64,000 nt of DNA, from the NCBI GenBank assembly GCA_009809945.1, contig WTPW01001246.1:95518-159517 (forward strand), in the 5' to 3' direction. The position numbers were made by a program, and so were the translations under genes. Under the pieces are notes generated by a model that did no database searches, had not been told where the DNA came from, and saw nothing but the letters and a program-made list of their open reading frames with translations. Shown piece after piece: positions 11,231 to 23,944 of the stretch. Origin of the DNA: Gigaspora margarita. Lineage: Eukaryota > Glomeromycota > Glomeromycetes > Diversisporales > Gigasporaceae. Positions within the stretch are counted from its first letter, which is position 1. Each line of letters begins with the position of its first letter.

Positions 11231-12382
11231 ATTATTTCTATAAGTTCTTGATCAAATTTAATAAAAATTTTTTTATTTGAATTCTATGGATTCGTAGAAT
11301 TAAAATAAAAATTTTTTATCAAATTTGGTCAAGAATTCGTGGAGATATCTTTGATGAAAGTTCCTATAAACAATTTCAACGTAGCTTCTTTGTAATATGT
11401 TTTTTTGTTTTTTTAAAATAACCCACTATTCAGCAATAATTTACAAGAAATTTTACTATGCTAACTAAAAAAATTTTATAACAAGACTTGTAGCACATAT
11501 CATAGACTAATAGAATCTCAAATTTCATAAAATAATATTGAAAACTTATGAAGATATTAACATTTTTGTAATTTCAGATGTATATATTTTTGCAAGTTTT
11601 CCCCTATATTCAAATGCTTCTGAAAGCACTTTCTCAAAATGAAACCTCTAAAACACGACTAAGCAAGTTGATATAATAGATATTCGAGAGTTTTAAATTA
11701 AAATTTCATCAAAAACAGATTAATATTGACGAAGTTATGATGATTTTTCAATTTGCTTCCAGATTCGAGATTTTCTAAAATTTTCAATTTTGATGAAAAC
11801 AAAAAAATTACTATTACAGGCTAGATTTTCACAAGTTCAAATAAAACAAGTTACTGTGCACTAATAAAATTAATAGAGTATAGATTAAAATTTTTGTTTC
11901 TAAAATTTTAAGTTATTTGGTTTAATATTCATTCCATAATAGCTATTTTTCATTTAGTGCAGCTTCTTTATAATATACTTTTTGAAAATAGAAGAATCTT
12001 TTATCAAGATATCTCTATGAGTTCTTGACCAAATTCGATGAAAATTTTTTTATTTGAATTCTATATATTTGTAGAATTCAAAGAAAAAAAGTTTTATCAA
12101 ATTTGGTCAAGAACTCATAGAGATATCTTTGATGAAAATTTTTTCTATTTCCAAAAACATATATCATATACCAAAATTGAGAAAAATTTGAATCTAGTTG
12201 CAAATAAAAAATCTAAATATCTTCGTCAATATTAATCCGTTTTTGAGAAAATTTTAACTGAAGACTCTCAAATACCTATTATATCAACTTACATAGTTAT
12301 GTTTTGGAGGTTTCATTTTGAGAAAGTGCTTTTGCAAGCATTTGAATATAGGGAATCTTGTAAAAACATATGTATCTGAATT

Positions 12383-12621
12383 ATATATGAGGATGAAAGC
12401 ATTTCGGGTTTGAAACTCCGAAATTAAAATTTGAAGACGAAATTGTTTTTGACCTATTTTACTAGAAAGATGAAATTATTTGATACTTTTTTTGAATAGA
12501 CAAAATTATAAGGAACATATTTATATAAATTTTATTTGCTCTTCCTTATAAAAAATTTTAATTTTCTCTAATGAAGATGAAATAGACCTTTTTCAAAAAT
12601 CAATTTTGGTGGCATCACTAA
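12383..12621 (-). mobile_element. 239-bp T-element, reversed copy
   Basis: Flanked by a perfect 8-bp duplication, tctgaatt, at 12375-12382 and 12622-12629. The sibling palindrome arm near 14632 (gtatctgaatttacaaaaat) shows the empty site. Length and ends match the copies at 4441-4679 and 35535-35773. Confidence 0.85.
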
Positions 12622-12653
12622 TCTGAATTTACAAAAATATTAATATTTTCATA

Positions 12654-14277
12654 AGGTAAAAAGGGGTATTGTGGCGAAGTCAACTTTGATTGATGATATC
12701 ATGTGACTTATCTGATAGAATTGAATGATTTTGATATCAACTGACTCGTCTCACAAAGACAAATCTAAAGGTATAAAAATCATTAAATTCTAATCACTGG
12801 ATCAAAAGATATTATCATTCAAAGTTAAAGAAACTAAAGTAAAGATTTTAGAGGTGATGGGGGTATTGTGGCGAACTTGAACTATCCCTTAGATTGTAAC
12901 ACAGGCAAATTTGCCTGCATATTTTAAAAATTTTAATAAAATTTTAATAAAATTTTAAATATTGATTTTAGCTATATATTTTCTAAGTAAAAAATATTCT
13001 TTGAGTTTTGTTTTAGTAACTTTGTTATAAAAATTTTTTAAAATTATTAGAAAACTTTAGTATAATCAAAGTTTAAAGTTCTTGTATTAGAATTTTTACT
13101 ATTAAAATTTTCTTTAGATTTTCTTAAATTTTATATGTTCTTGTCTATAAAAAAAACTTTTACTTCTAATACAAGTCTTGATTTTTACAAATAAATTATT
13201 AAAGTTGCAATAATAAAAGTTATCATCCTTTATATAAACTACAATATTGTTTTAAGAACTATAGCTTTAAAACCAAAACTAAATAAGATTACAGAGAAAT
13301 TGTGATAAAATTTTTTAAAAAATTTTTTTCTTAAAGATATCTATTTTTAGCTTATATATAACTTAAAATTTTTTTCTTACAATATAAAAACTAATTTTGC
13401 AAAAAAGTAATCCTTATTTTCAAATATAATTGTACAAAGTTTTATTTAATTATCTTGATATTTAAAAAAAGTAAATCAGAGCAAAAAAAGTGCAAAAACG
13501 CAGACAAATTTGCCTATGTCCTACTACAATCTAAGGGATATCATGATACAATGACCAGAACTGAATAATTTTTATACCATTCAATTCATCTCAATGAGAC
13601 GAATCGATTAGTAGTTAAATTACGCAATTCTGACCATTGGATCACAAGATATTGACGATTATATACAATATACTACGATACCAAAATAATTTTGAGGATA
13701 TTATAACGAAATACAAAGTTGGCTATAAGGTAAGTGCCTTTTAGTACTATGCAAATCGACATTTATGCTTTAAATAAAGTTGTTCGGACTAACAAATTAC
13801 GCATACCCTAAAATTTTTATAAAATTTAAACAACTTTTTATTAATTGACTTTTACAAAATACATTCTTACAAAAAAAGTCTAAATTTTTTTGTAGAAGCG
13901 TATTTTGTAAAAGTCAATTAATAAAAAATTGCTCAAATTTTATGAACTTTTAGGGCACATGTAAATTGATAGGCCAAACAACTTTACTTAGAGCATAAAT
14001 TGCGATTTGCATAGTACTAAAAGGCACTTACCTTATAGCTAACTTTTGCGTTTTGTTATAATACTCTCAAAATTATTTTTGTATTATAGTATCGTGCATA
14101 CATAATTGTCAATATCTTGTGATCCAGTGGTCAGAATTGGAAAATCTAACCACTATTTGATTTGTCTTATTGAGATGAATTGAATGGTATAAAAATTATC
14201 CAATTCTGGTTGTTGTATCACAAGATAATACAAATTCGCCACAATATTCCCCTTCATTACAATACCCTCTTTTACCT
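12654..14277. mobile_element. TA-flanked TIR element (1.6 kb) with nested insertions
   Basis: Inverted ends aggtaaaaaggggtattgtg and, at the right, the complement around cctcttttaccttat, flanked by TA at 12652-12653 and 14278-14279. The other palindrome arm gives a matching empty site. Inside, 12889-13535 has its own inverted ends (cccttagattgtaacacagg, then gcaaatttgcctg) and 13640-14130 is a tight palindrome centred near 13885 (gcaaatcgacatttatgc, ggcacttaccttatagc). No transposase is recognisable, so it is a non-autonomous, composite element. Confidence 0.65.
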
Positions 14278-15187
14278 TATGTTTTCAATATTTTTTCATG
14301 AAAATTGAAATTCTATTAATCAATTATATGCTCTAAAAGTTTACTTAGTGTGCAGTAACTTGTTTCATTTGAACTTGTGAAAATCTATCCTATGATAGTG
14401 ATTTTTCTGTTTTTATCAAAATTGAAAATTTTAGAAAATTCTAAATCTGGAAGCAAATTGAAAAATCATCATAACTTCATCAATATTAATCCATTTTTAA
14501 TGAAATTTTAATTAAAAACTCTCGAATACCTATTAAATCAACTTACTTAGTCACGTTTTAGAGGTTTCATTTTGAAAAAGTGCTTTTGGAAGCATTTGAA
14601 TATAGAGAAAAACTTGCAAAAATGTATGTATCTGAATTTACAAAAATGTTAATATCTTCACGAGTTTTCAATATTATTTTATAAAATTTGAGATTCTATT
14701 AGTCTATGATATGCGCTACAAGTTTTGTTATAAAATTTTTTTAGTTAGCATAGTAAAATTTCTTGTAAATTATCGCCAAATAGTAGGTTATTTTAAAAAA
14801 GCAAAAAAACATATTACAAAGAAGTTACGTTGAAATTGTTTACAAGAACTTTTATCAAAGATATTTCCACATTTCTTGACCAAATTTGATGAAAATTTTT
14901 TTATTTTAATTCTACGAATTCAAATAAAAAAATTTATTTACCTAATACTAAATGTTATAATTTAGTTTTTAGCAAGTTGCTATAAAATTTATATGTAATA
15001 ATTCAATTTTTAGCAAATTTACTTGATTTTAGGAGTAGCAAAAACATCTAAATTCATGCAGATCAGTTATGACCTATATGAGAGATATTCAGAGTCCTAC
15101 TAGAACAAGAGTTATTCACAAAATACTATTAATTTTATATAATTTTATAAGAAAACATAATAACCAATAATATTTTGTTAATAAAAT

Positions 15188-15290
15188 ATGATCCAGTAAT
15201 TCAAATCAAATGATTTTGGTACTATTCGAATCCTCTCCTCAAGACGATTCAAATAGTACCAAAATCATCCAATTTAGACATCTGGATCAA
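15188..15290. repeat. ~100-bp hairpin of the GATCCAGT family
   Basis: Half-sites atgatccagtaattcaaatc and the mirrored end with catctggatca surround the palindromic block gattttggtactattcga / its complement, with a short cctctcctcaagac loop. Same family as 10476 and 38482. Confidence 0.6.
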
Positions 15291-15309
15291 GTTTTAGACA
15301 AATTTTTAT

Positions 15310-15559
15310 AAAAAAATTATGTTATATTTTTTTAATCCCTATACTTATTGGAAAATCGTTATATTTTGAGGAACTCCTCTCAAATATAACATTATTTATG
15401 GATACCCTCTTAGAGAAAAAGAATTAATGTTAGTTATTATATTATAATTAATTTATATTTATATAAATATTAATTTATTTATACCATAATCTAAATTATA
15501 AATAATAAGTAGCTACGAATAAATAGGCATATAATTTAGAAATTAAAGATTTGAAAAAA
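15310..15559. other. No gene seen
   Basis: AT-only spacer rich in ttatatttatat runs, immediately before the kinase relic; nothing recognisable. Confidence 0.35.
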
Positions 15560-15960
15560 ATATTAAAGGAAATAAATATCAGCTATCTTGGATTTCTTAC
15601 AATGAATTTAAAACTATTAAAAGAGATAGGTAAAAGTGAATTTGCAGCTGTATATTTTGATAGATGGGTCACTTAAATTACTTCATACATTAAATAATGT
15701 TATAAAAAATTTATAAGAGTGATAATCTTTATTTAACTATATTATTTGTGATTTCTTATTTATATTAATAATTTGAATATATATTTTATTTTAATAATAA
15801 GCCAAAAGCATTTTGTAATATTGGTCTTAAAGATACTAAATTTTTAAAATATATTAGTAGATCAAGAAATAAAGTTTCTAAAGATTATATTCTTGTCGTG
15901 GAATATGCTTCAAAGATTGTTTGCACCAAAATCTCATATATAGTATTTTACAAGATCTGA
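15560..15960 (+). pseudogene. Protein-kinase domain relic (N-lobe to hinge)
   Basis: Frames read in order give SWISYNEFK, then after a frameshift LLKEIGKSEFAAVYFDRWVT (the glycine-rich loop and first strands, normally IGxGxFGxVY; two glycines are replaced), then in another frame LKLLHTLNN (the strand after the ATP lysine region, VALK-like), and at about 15885-15915 KDYILVVEYA, the hinge segment. The order and spacing are those of a tyrosine-kinase-like N-lobe as found in the very large fungal kinase families of Glomeromycotina. There is no C-lobe, no DFG or HRD motif, and frameshifts and stops separate the pieces, so it is dead. Whether an intron once lay at 15700-15790 cannot be told. The nearby sequence shows no transposon end that would explain capture. 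Confidence 0.7.
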
Positions 15961-16090
15961 TCCAAGATCTGAATTTAATTCAGATCTGATAATTTAGATT
16001 AAATTGGATCCATAATTTATAAGATCTACTAGATCCAGAGGATCTGATTTGAATATTTGTTTGGATCCATTTGGATCTGTTCATGCTAAT
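15940..16090. repeat. GATC-rich degenerate repeat tract
   Basis: Runs of agatctgatccaagatctga and ggatccatttggatctg type words on both strands. A similar tract is at 17140-17270 (cagatccaaatccagattca). Together they flank the element at 16712-17129, and may be the broken halves of one older insertion. Confidence 0.5.
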
Positions 16091-16139
16091 TGTTTATACT
16101 TTGCAAACTCTGATTGGTTAATATAAACTGCCATCATTA

Positions 16140-16345
16140 CGATTACTGATTTGAAAATTAGTAGGACATTTAAAAAATTTTTTGTTTTTGGTTTCATCTT
16201 ATAAATTATCTAACTTTTTTGGAATTTCAGTCCAATAATGGTGATGCAATTTTTGAAAAGTTAGATAATTCATAAGATGAAACTGAAAGGTTTCAAAATG
16301 AGAAAATTTTTTAAGTGTCCCACTAATTTTTAAATCAGCTATAAA
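16140..16345. repeat. 200-bp palindromic element
   Basis: gatttgaaaattagtaggac at the left pairs with the complement near 16310-16335; the inner cttataaattatctaacttt pairs with aagttagataattcataag. MITE-like, but I cannot define a TSD. Confidence 0.55.
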
Positions 16346-16711
16346 ACATAATGATAAATCTTATAAATTTGATATATGAACTTGCTTTACTAACTTTAAT
16401 TATACATGATATTTAGCAATTAAATTAATGCAAATAAAATAATTTTATGTATTATAATAGCAAATAAGTATTTATAATCTTGATTTGTTATACTAATTTT
16501 AATGATCTTTATAACATGGATAAATTGATTGTATAGTAGTAATGAAGTATTTTTGTAAAATTATTTATTTCACAGTTAATAAAATATTTTTATACTCATG
16601 GGTTAAATAATTAATAACAATAAATATTCTTAATACAATAATACCTCCTGTGAATAACTATATGTGTTTCCCTTAATAGATCTTAAATGGATCATAATAT
16701 TAACTGTATTA
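16346..16711. other. No gene seen
   Basis: AT-rich spacer; no coding signal, no terminal repeats. The final bases lead into the TA target of the next element. Confidence 0.35.
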
Positions 16712-17129
16712 CAGTGCGAGCATCCTTAAATCAACGTATAAATACATGATCTTTAAAAGGTTATAAATAAAAAACTAGAATAGTTATGAACCAAATCTCT
16801 TCATAAAATAATAAAATCAAACCTAAAGAACAAAGTTATGAAGTTAATTTTTTTAGTTAATTAGAATTTAACCAAGATATAATCTTTTAAAATTACCCAA
16901 TTTTATTAATAAATTTACAAATTTGGCCACTTTAATTTTGGCCAAAATTATTTAAAATTATTATAATTTTGGCCAAAATTATAAAAAATTTTTTTTATTA
17001 ATGTTGGTTTATATTCTAATATTTATATTATCCAATAAAATTGCTTTATTTTGTATAAGATTACACAATATATATTAAAAATTTGGCCGCCTATATAAAA
17101 TACTTGTTGGTTTAAGGATGCCTGCACTG
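16712..17129. mobile_element. Tc1/mariner-type non-autonomous element (418 bp)
   Basis: Starts cagtgcgagcatccttaaat and ends with the near-complement cctgcactg, flanked by TA at 16710-16711 and 17130-17131. CAGT termini with a TA target are typical of the Tc1/mariner/pogo group. The interior has paired aattttggccaaaatta blocks and no coding frame. Confidence 0.75.
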
Positions 17130-17429
17130 TAGTTGTGTAATTATATCAGATCCAAATCCAGATTCAGATCCAGATCTTTGGCTTTGAATTCAGATCTGAA
17201 CATAGATCTGATTTGGTTTTTGGGTCAGATTTGAATCTTTTAAAATATCTGTTTGATCCAATTTGTATAGAATACTACTCATAAATGAATTGGAAACGTA
17301 AATTAAATTTTCTATAATATATTGCAGATATTTCATTTTTATGATCTTATTTATTGAAATTTACATAGTAGAAATATGCTACTAGATAGAAAAACATATA
17401 TATTGCAGATTTAGAACCTTCAATACCGT

Positions 17430-18085
17430 ATATTTTCAAAAATAAGCTATTCCAAAAATAAGCTACCCCTTTGATTTTTTCAAAAATCTCAAAAAATGTG
17501 TTAGCAGTTGCTATATATAAAAGTTTAAATTTTACTAAGTAAACCTCAAAAGTACCATTAAGTAAACTTGTTCAGAACACAAAATATATTTATATAGTCA
17601 AACCTCCATAAATGCAACCTCCATAAATGCAATACCTCCCTAAATGCACGTTTTTGTCTTGTTTGTAAAAAATTATTAGTGCTAAATGCATGTTCTATAT
17701 TTTGTAAATGCACGTTCTTTCAAATAATTTTCTATATCATGCTACCTCTCTAAATGCACGTAGCCAATCAAATTTTAGTATTTAAGATAGGTTATACAAT
17801 TTTTAGTAGAAGTTACAAACTTGATGATCTAATCCTTAAAACTGCAATTTAATTGGCTCTCCCTAAATGCAATACCTCCCTAAATGCACATTGTAGGCTT
17901 GTCTGTACACGTTGCATTTATAGAGATTTGACTGTAATAAAAATTTCACATTATTTGGACAACTTTTTATTAGTACATTTTTCAATTTTTCAAAAAATTC
18001 AACAATTCAAAAATAAGCTACTATATGTTTTTTCGTATAATTTTTGGTCCAAAAAAGGTAGCTTATTTTCAGGAACATATAGTAA
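17430..18085. mobile_element. Family-B TIR element carrying a nested TA element
   Basis: The outer ends have ttcaaaaataagctattcc and, reversed, the gtagcttattttcagg motif, with agtaaacttgttcagaacac inside. About 17600-17934 is a second element: gtcaaacctccataaatgca at the left and the complement of gcatttatagagatttgac at the right, next to TA. Removing it restores the Family-B sequence seen at 34.6 and 52.0 kb. The nested unit has several taaatgcacgt words. Confidence 0.65.
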
Positions 18086-18089
18086 CTGC

Positions 18090-18765
18090 TAATATTGCAT
18101 TAAAATCAAACTCTAATAAAATTTATAGAATTTATCTTATATTATTTCCAAAGTTTTAAAAAATCAACTATGTATTAAAAATCTAATATTTATTTAAATA
18201 GATTTAGAATTTATATAAAAACTCTATTTTTGGGTTGATTTTATTATAATTCTAACTCTAATTTAACTAAAAAATTCCAAATCTACTTAAATTCATTTAC
18301 AACATAATCATATAGAAATTTATATAGAAAACTAATATTTTATAATAAAAAACTTCAAGATTTTATGAACAATTGATTGCTATATTTTGATAATTTTTAA
18401 CTAATTGACCAATCAATCGACAAATTATTGTTGCTTTTGTCATATAATAATCAAACAGAGAATTTCTATTGGTAAGCTATATTAAAAAAAAATTTCCAAT
18501 CTCTACTTTGCTAACTCAGCCGGAATATAAAAACCAATTATATAAATTTGTGTAGTCTAACTTCAAAAATTTTATATCTTTTTATTTGTTAGATAGGTGC
18601 AGGCAAATTTGCTTGCAAAAGTTATAAAATATTTTTAAAAAAATTTTTTATAAAACTTTATTTAATTTTTTAACATAATATTTTTTTAGATTTATATTTG
18701 TTTTAAATAATAAATTATTATAAATAACTATATTTTATATAAATTTATACAAAGTTAAAATTAGA
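18090..18765. other. No gene seen
   Basis: AT-rich sequence with stops in all frames. 18595-18630 (ggtgcaggcaaatttgcttg) resembles the ends of the element at 12889-13535, so a further diverged copy may begin here. Confidence 0.35.
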
Positions 18766-18773
18766 GGTATGAT

Positions 18774-19145
18774 AGGGATACAAAAAAAATCAATATATAT
18801 AGATTAATATAAATTGATATTTTAAGGCCACATCATAAAAAAATTAAATTTTTTATACAGTGTAACTATACCATTTTGGACAAAATTAAAAGTATAATTT
18901 GGGCCAGACAATATAAATTTGGCCAATCCAAACTATCAGCAGATTTCGGAGATATAAACAATTAACTAACAAAATTTCTAGTAATTTCACAAAAAACATG
19001 AGCTTAGATGCTGATTACGTTATTTAATATTATACCAAATTTTAAATTCTTATTGATCAATCATGGGCATATTGATATAAATTGATATTTTTAACTAATC
19101 AATATAAATTTTTGCTAAATCAAATTGATATTTTTTCAGGTCCCT
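18774..19145. mobile_element. hAT-like MITE (372 bp)
   Basis: The ends agggatacaaaaaaaatcaa and the complement of gatattttttcaggtccct are imperfect inverted repeats. Flanks ggtatgat (18766-18773) and ggtatact (19146-19153) match at 6 of 8 positions. Internal atataaattgatatttt words recur at both ends. Confidence 0.55.
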
Positions 19146-19386
19146 GGTATACTTGCTAGCAAAACACGGACAAATTCCAAATTCAAAAAAAACAATTGCT
19201 ATTTATAACAGATTAAATCAAAAAAGTAGTCTTAAAATTTTGCAAATATATTATCTATGACAGTAAGAATATCTACTATTTGTTTAAATAAAAATTATTA
19301 ATAAAGTTTTTGAGAAATTTATTTGGAATGTATTTGGGATTTGGGCACAGACAAATCTCAAACTATAGTAATTTGAGATTTTGCCA

Positions 19387-19722
19387 ATATATAGTTAGAC
19401 CTCTATAAATGCAACCTCCATAAATGCAATATCTCTCTAAATGTACGTTTTTGTCTTGTCTGTAAGAAATTATTAGTGCTAAATGCACATTCTATATTCT
19501 ATAAATGCACGTTCTTCTAAATAATTTTCTATATCATGCTACCTTCCTAAATGCACGTAGCCAATCAAATTTTAGTATTTAAGATAGGTTATACAACTTT
19601 TAGTAGAAGTTATACAAACTTAATAATCTAATCCTTAAAGCTGCAATTTAATTGGCTCTTCCTAAATGCACATTGCAGGCTTGTCTGTACACGTTGTATT
19701 TATGGAGGTTTGACAATATATA
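19387..19722. mobile_element. Second copy of the GTCAAACCTCCATAAATGCA element
   Basis: Aligns end to end with 17600-17934 (cctccataaatgcaatatct ... cacattgcaggcttgtctgt ... ggaggtttgac). Flanked by TA-type sequence. The many taaatgcac words are shared. No coding capacity. Confidence 0.7.
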
Positions 19723-19730
19723 GTCTCTAG

Positions 19731-20507
19731 GGTGTGGTAATATAGCGAAGTTGGGTTGTTGTCATCCCTCCAAGTAACAGGTGCAGAGATCAAATACTAC
19801 TGAAGATATTTTTGAAAACTTTATCTGTGTTACAGAACTAATTTGTATTCTAACTAATTGGATTATAAATCTATAACCCAGATTATACTAAGTTATTGGA
19901 AGCTAACTAACTTGTATAATATTATATAAGAAAAAAAAAAGTACACAAATTCTGAAAATTAGCAAAAGAACCTGCTTGGCAAGATCTGAGTAGAAAAGTA
20001 CCTGAATTTTGATGATGCTAGGGGAAAAAATCTTGAACAGAGACTAACTAAAAGCAGATCAACGATAAAAAGGATTGAAGAACTTACTAACCAGACTACG
20101 GAGCCATACTAGAGAAAAAGGATATGTATATTGTAACCATGTACCAAGAAGAGGAAAACCATATAGCATCCTAATGCTAAGCTAACCAACTCTTTCAGGT
20201 CTTAGGATTGGAAGTAGAGATATGACTAGGAGAAAAAAGCCAGAAGAGAAACTGACCAGGTACTGGAGTTGAGGAACTTCACAAGGGCAAGAAGTAGGTA
20301 ATAGTAGCGGTTTAAGAATAATCCCTGACTACAAGTGGTCCATTTCAGTAGATATATAAGTTACTGAAGCATAGGTAATACCTGTGAGGGACAGGAACTG
20401 CTCTACCAGGTTTCTCACTGAAGATAAAGTAGTCCAAAGGGAGGTAAAAAAATCCGGATTGTGTTCTGGTGATACAATATAGATTGGCAGACAACAATAA
20501 TCAGAGA
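19731..20507 (+). repeat. Long tRNA-headed SINE-like repeat, copy 1
   Basis: The first 70 bases read like a decayed tRNA with an A-box-like tatagcgaagttgg and a B-box-like gcagagatcaaatac about 40 bases later. The body is more GC-rich than its surroundings and aligns with the reverse complement of 62233-62905. Shared blocks include aaccagactacggagccata, ggtactggagttgaggaact and cacaagggcaag. No ORF runs through it. It ends where the element at 20516-22057 inserted; 22230-22330 may be its displaced 3' end. A SINE of 0.7 kb is long, and TSDs were not found. Confidence 0.6.
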
Positions 20508-20515
20508 GTTTAAAA

Positions 20516-22057
20516 TAGGGATATTAAAATGCTTATATGAAACCTGCTCAAGCAGATTTGAAGCACTAACTTTTAAAGTTTGCTTATCAAATTTTTAAGC
20601 ACTGCTTATAAGCAAATATGCTTTTAATGCTTTAAATCTGCTTTAAGCAAATATGCTTTAAATCTGCTTCAAGCAAACATGCTTAAACAAATATGCTTTA
20701 AACTAGAAGTGTTAAAATGCTTATATAAAATCTGCTTGTGCAGATTTAAAGTATAAACTTTTATAGTTTGCTTGTTAATTTTTTAATATTCTGAATATCA
20801 AAATTCTAATTGTACTAAATTTCAATACACTAAATTTTAAAAGGACAAGCCTAAAAAAAATTATAGTTATAAATTTTTGGTATTAATTTATCTTTTAAGA
20901 TTTAGTATATTGAAATTTAGTACAATTGGGATTTTGATATTTGGAATATTGATACAAATTGCTCAAGACAAATATGCTTTTAAATACTATTTTTAAACAT
21001 GCTTAATTCGTGATCCGCCTAAAAACCAGTGAAATAACATAGTAAATCATGAGGAAATTTACTATTGTGTTTTGCCTTTTTTGGAATCTTGAGTTTCCCA
21101 AAGGGTAAACCAATTTTATACTAAGTAAACATCTTTTTTACATTAAGTAAAAGTTGTAAAAAAAAAAATTCCGGTCATATTACTAGTTAAATTATTAAAA
21201 TCAGCCTGGTAGATTACGAAATATGAGCATTTTTGTCTTTACGACTATATGGTATAACAAAAAAGTAAACATATAATCACAAAACAAAAAATGCATATAT
21301 CTCATGATCTACTAGGCCGATTTTAATGATTTAATTGCTATTATGACCAGAATTTTTTCTTCTACAACTTTTTCTTAACGTAAAAAAGATATTTACTTAA
21401 AAAAAATTGGCTTGTCCTTTGGAAAACTCCAGATTCCAAAAAAGCCAAAAAATATATAGTAAATATATTTCCACTTTTTACTATGTTTTTTCACTAGTTC
21501 TTAGGTGGATCACAAATTAAAACAAATATGTTTTTAACTATTATTTTTAAATCTGTTTTAAATATATTTTTAAAAATTATAAACTAATAGATATACTATA
21601 CAACTATTAAATAACTATTCTATATATTGTTTTGTTCGAACATATGTATCATTATTCTATATTACACATGCATGTGTATTTTTTAAAGCATATGATCAAC
21701 TACCCATAATCAAATTAGCAATAATCAAAAAGTAGTTTGGGAATTAGCTATAATTATATTAATATTTAGTGGTAAGTATGATCTTATAGATCGAACCTAT
21801 TATTTAGTATAGTATGAATTATTAAACATACTTGTAAAAGCATACTTATATATAAACTGGTTTAGTTAAGCATAAACTCAAACTGCTTGAGCAATTTATG
21901 AACTAAGCATGCTTGTATAAGCATGCTTATATAAATCTGCTTATATGAGCATGCTTATATATAAACTAGTTTATAAAAACCAGTTTAGCTTGCTTCAACA
22001 TCAAAGCAGATATGCTTCAAGTATAAACCAAACTGCTTGAGCAATTTAACATCCCTA
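20516..22057. mobile_element. hAT-type element (1.54 kb), non-autonomous
   Basis: Ends tagggatattaaaatgctta and the complement of gcaatttaacatcccta, with a perfect 8-bp TSD, gtttaaaa, at 20508-20515 and 22058-22065. The subterminal parts are full of aagcatgcttataa / gcttaagcaaatatgc words on both strands, typical of transposase-binding repeats. Two palindromes are nested: about 20770-20960 (caattgggattttgatattt) and 21009-21528 (gtgatccgcctaaaaaccag and its complement). No transposase frame. Confidence 0.85.
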
Positions 22058-22075
22058 GTTTAAAATAGGCAATAA

Positions 22076-22227
22076 AGGGAGTAACAAAAATCAGGTGATT
22101 TTTTAGAGGGAGAGGGGGTAAAAAAAGTTGAAATTATATATAAGAACCTGACTATATATGTATTAAAAAAGAGGGAAGAGGAGTAGGCCTCTGATAAAAA
22201 ATAATCTGGTGATTAATAACATGGCCC
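22076..22227. mobile_element. H1 MITE (152 bp)
   Basis: Flanked by TAA at 22073-22075 and 22228-22230; aggg-type ends, caaaaatcaggtgatttttt near the left and aataatctggtgattaataa near the right. Confidence 0.75.
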
Positions 22228-22639
22228 TAACTAGTATGCAGGTTGCAAGTATGGTAGCTAGTGTAGAACCTTCAAGTGGCTACTTAAATAGGCAACCAAA
22301 AGTTGCAGGTATAACTAGTTATACTCTTGTCAATGTACTATATCAGTTAACCTTCATGTAAAAAACCAGAATCTAATAATACTTGAATAAAACTTTTACT
22401 TTTGAAGTAAGCACCTTAACTTGTAAAAAAAAAAAAAAAAAAAAAAGCAAAGTTAAAATTAATTTATTTCTATAAAATCAGAAAAAATAATTAAAATTTT
22501 AAAATTTAAAAAATTTTTAAATATATTAATCTCTAAATTATTATTCAAATTTTTAAGTTTTACTAAATATAAAAAATTAATATTTTTCAAAAAAAAATTG
22601 TGTTTTTTTTTTTTAATATTAAGGTGACCATTTAGGTAC

Positions 22640-22830
22640 CCTAGCACTTTATTGGTACAAATGGGTTGGCCCAGTTAGTATAATCACGCCACATATTACA
22701 TTTGTATAATGAGAGTACAACCAGCCACTTACACTTTTGGTGTTGTTCCACACTAGCTGCCATACCTACAATCCAACTATAGGATTGCCTATTTAAACCC
22801 TCTAATTGCTATCCATGTCCTATGTTCTTT
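22640..22830 (-). repeat. Dispersed repeat, second copy of the 8.9-kb sequence
   Basis: Read on the minus strand it runs ttagagggtttaaataggca, then ctagtgtggaacaacacc, then aaccagccactt-type sequence and an aataaagtgc word near its end. It aligns with 8600-9020, and partly with 22230-22330. Could be an LTR or SINE fragment. An oligo-A run (22420-22446) precedes it. Confidence 0.5.
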
Positions 22831-23820
22831 CCAATATACAAAAAAAAAATTGTTTAAAATTGGTTTAATATATTATATATATATTTTTTTTAGCAATCCT
22901 GCCTTTGTATTTGTAGACTTTATTATACAAAAACTGCATTTATATATATATTAAAATTCTATTATACAATATTATATATAACTATAAAGTATTCAGATGC
23001 AATATGCCTAGCAAATCTTTTGGCTCAATTCAAATTTTCAACTTACTGAGAATATGTATTCTTTTTTCACTAGCAGGTACTTGTTTACTATATCAAAATT
23101 GGCTTCTTTTTAAAATTTTTTTTTAACTTCTCTAGTAGACAAAAGCTACTAAAAAAAAAAACTATGACTATAAGAAAATATAAGGGAAAAATAAAATAAG
23201 AAAATACCTACTATACCTAAATAAAAACCAAATACTAAAAAAAAACAAAATAAAAAGAAAAACAAAAAAAAACACTTAATTGCCAATTCGGATAAGATCA
23301 GCACTATTTCTATATTTAGAATTGGGGCAAAACAAATATATAAACAAGGTAGTACAAAATCTAGATCAGGCCTGTATATATAAAATTTTTATATGATTTA
23401 AAGAATTCTAAAGACATTTTTACTTATATCTTCTTATTTACAAGTCCGATTTTAATGAAATGTTGGTGGTAGACGCACAAGACCTGCTCTACAACTTTAC
23501 TTAGAGCCAAAAATAATATTTACTTAGTATAAAAAAAACTTTTTATTAGGCCTAAAACAGATTTACTAATATATTGTTTATATATTTGTTTATCCCCAAT
23601 TCCAAATATAGTAATAATATAGCTATAGTGCCGATCTTATCCGGATTGGTAATTAATAATACTATTATTACCTGTGCTAGATTATAAAAATTATAGCACT
23701 GCATAAGGATACACCTTATTAAAATACTATATGTACATTATAAAGAAAAGCAAAAAATTGAAAATTATATATCTATAAAAATATTTCAAAAAAAATTTCA
23801 TCACATGCTCCTTTCAGATC
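22831..23820. other. No gene seen; one palindromic block
   Basis: The words ccaattcggataagatcagcac (22-mer region near 23283) and its complement near 23630-23655 bracket a 370-bp inverted element (about 23278-23655). The rest is AT-rich with no coding signal. Confidence 0.45.
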
Positions 23821-23944
23821 TCAAATATACTATTTAGAATACTAACATTTATTATTTAATATCCATTTACTATAGAGGCTTACTCCTATTCTCAGGTAAT
23901 ATTTAGCTAAATTTGATTGGCTATAATTTTTTATATAAGATAAC

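Larger units (their letters stand above)
11235..14945. repeat. Large imperfect palindrome made of nested elements
   Basis: The left arm from about 11240 (caaatttggtcaagaattcg, then ttacaagaaattttactatg, then caaatgcttctgaaagcact) recurs reversed from about 14400 to 14940. A further partial reversed copy is at 12180-12380. The arms begin with a ~90-bp hairpin around ttttatttgaattcta, which also occurs at 12012-12122 and, related, at 38845-38965. Two elements with definable target duplications sit inside (12383-12621 and 12654-14277). No coding capacity in either strand. Confidence 0.65.
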
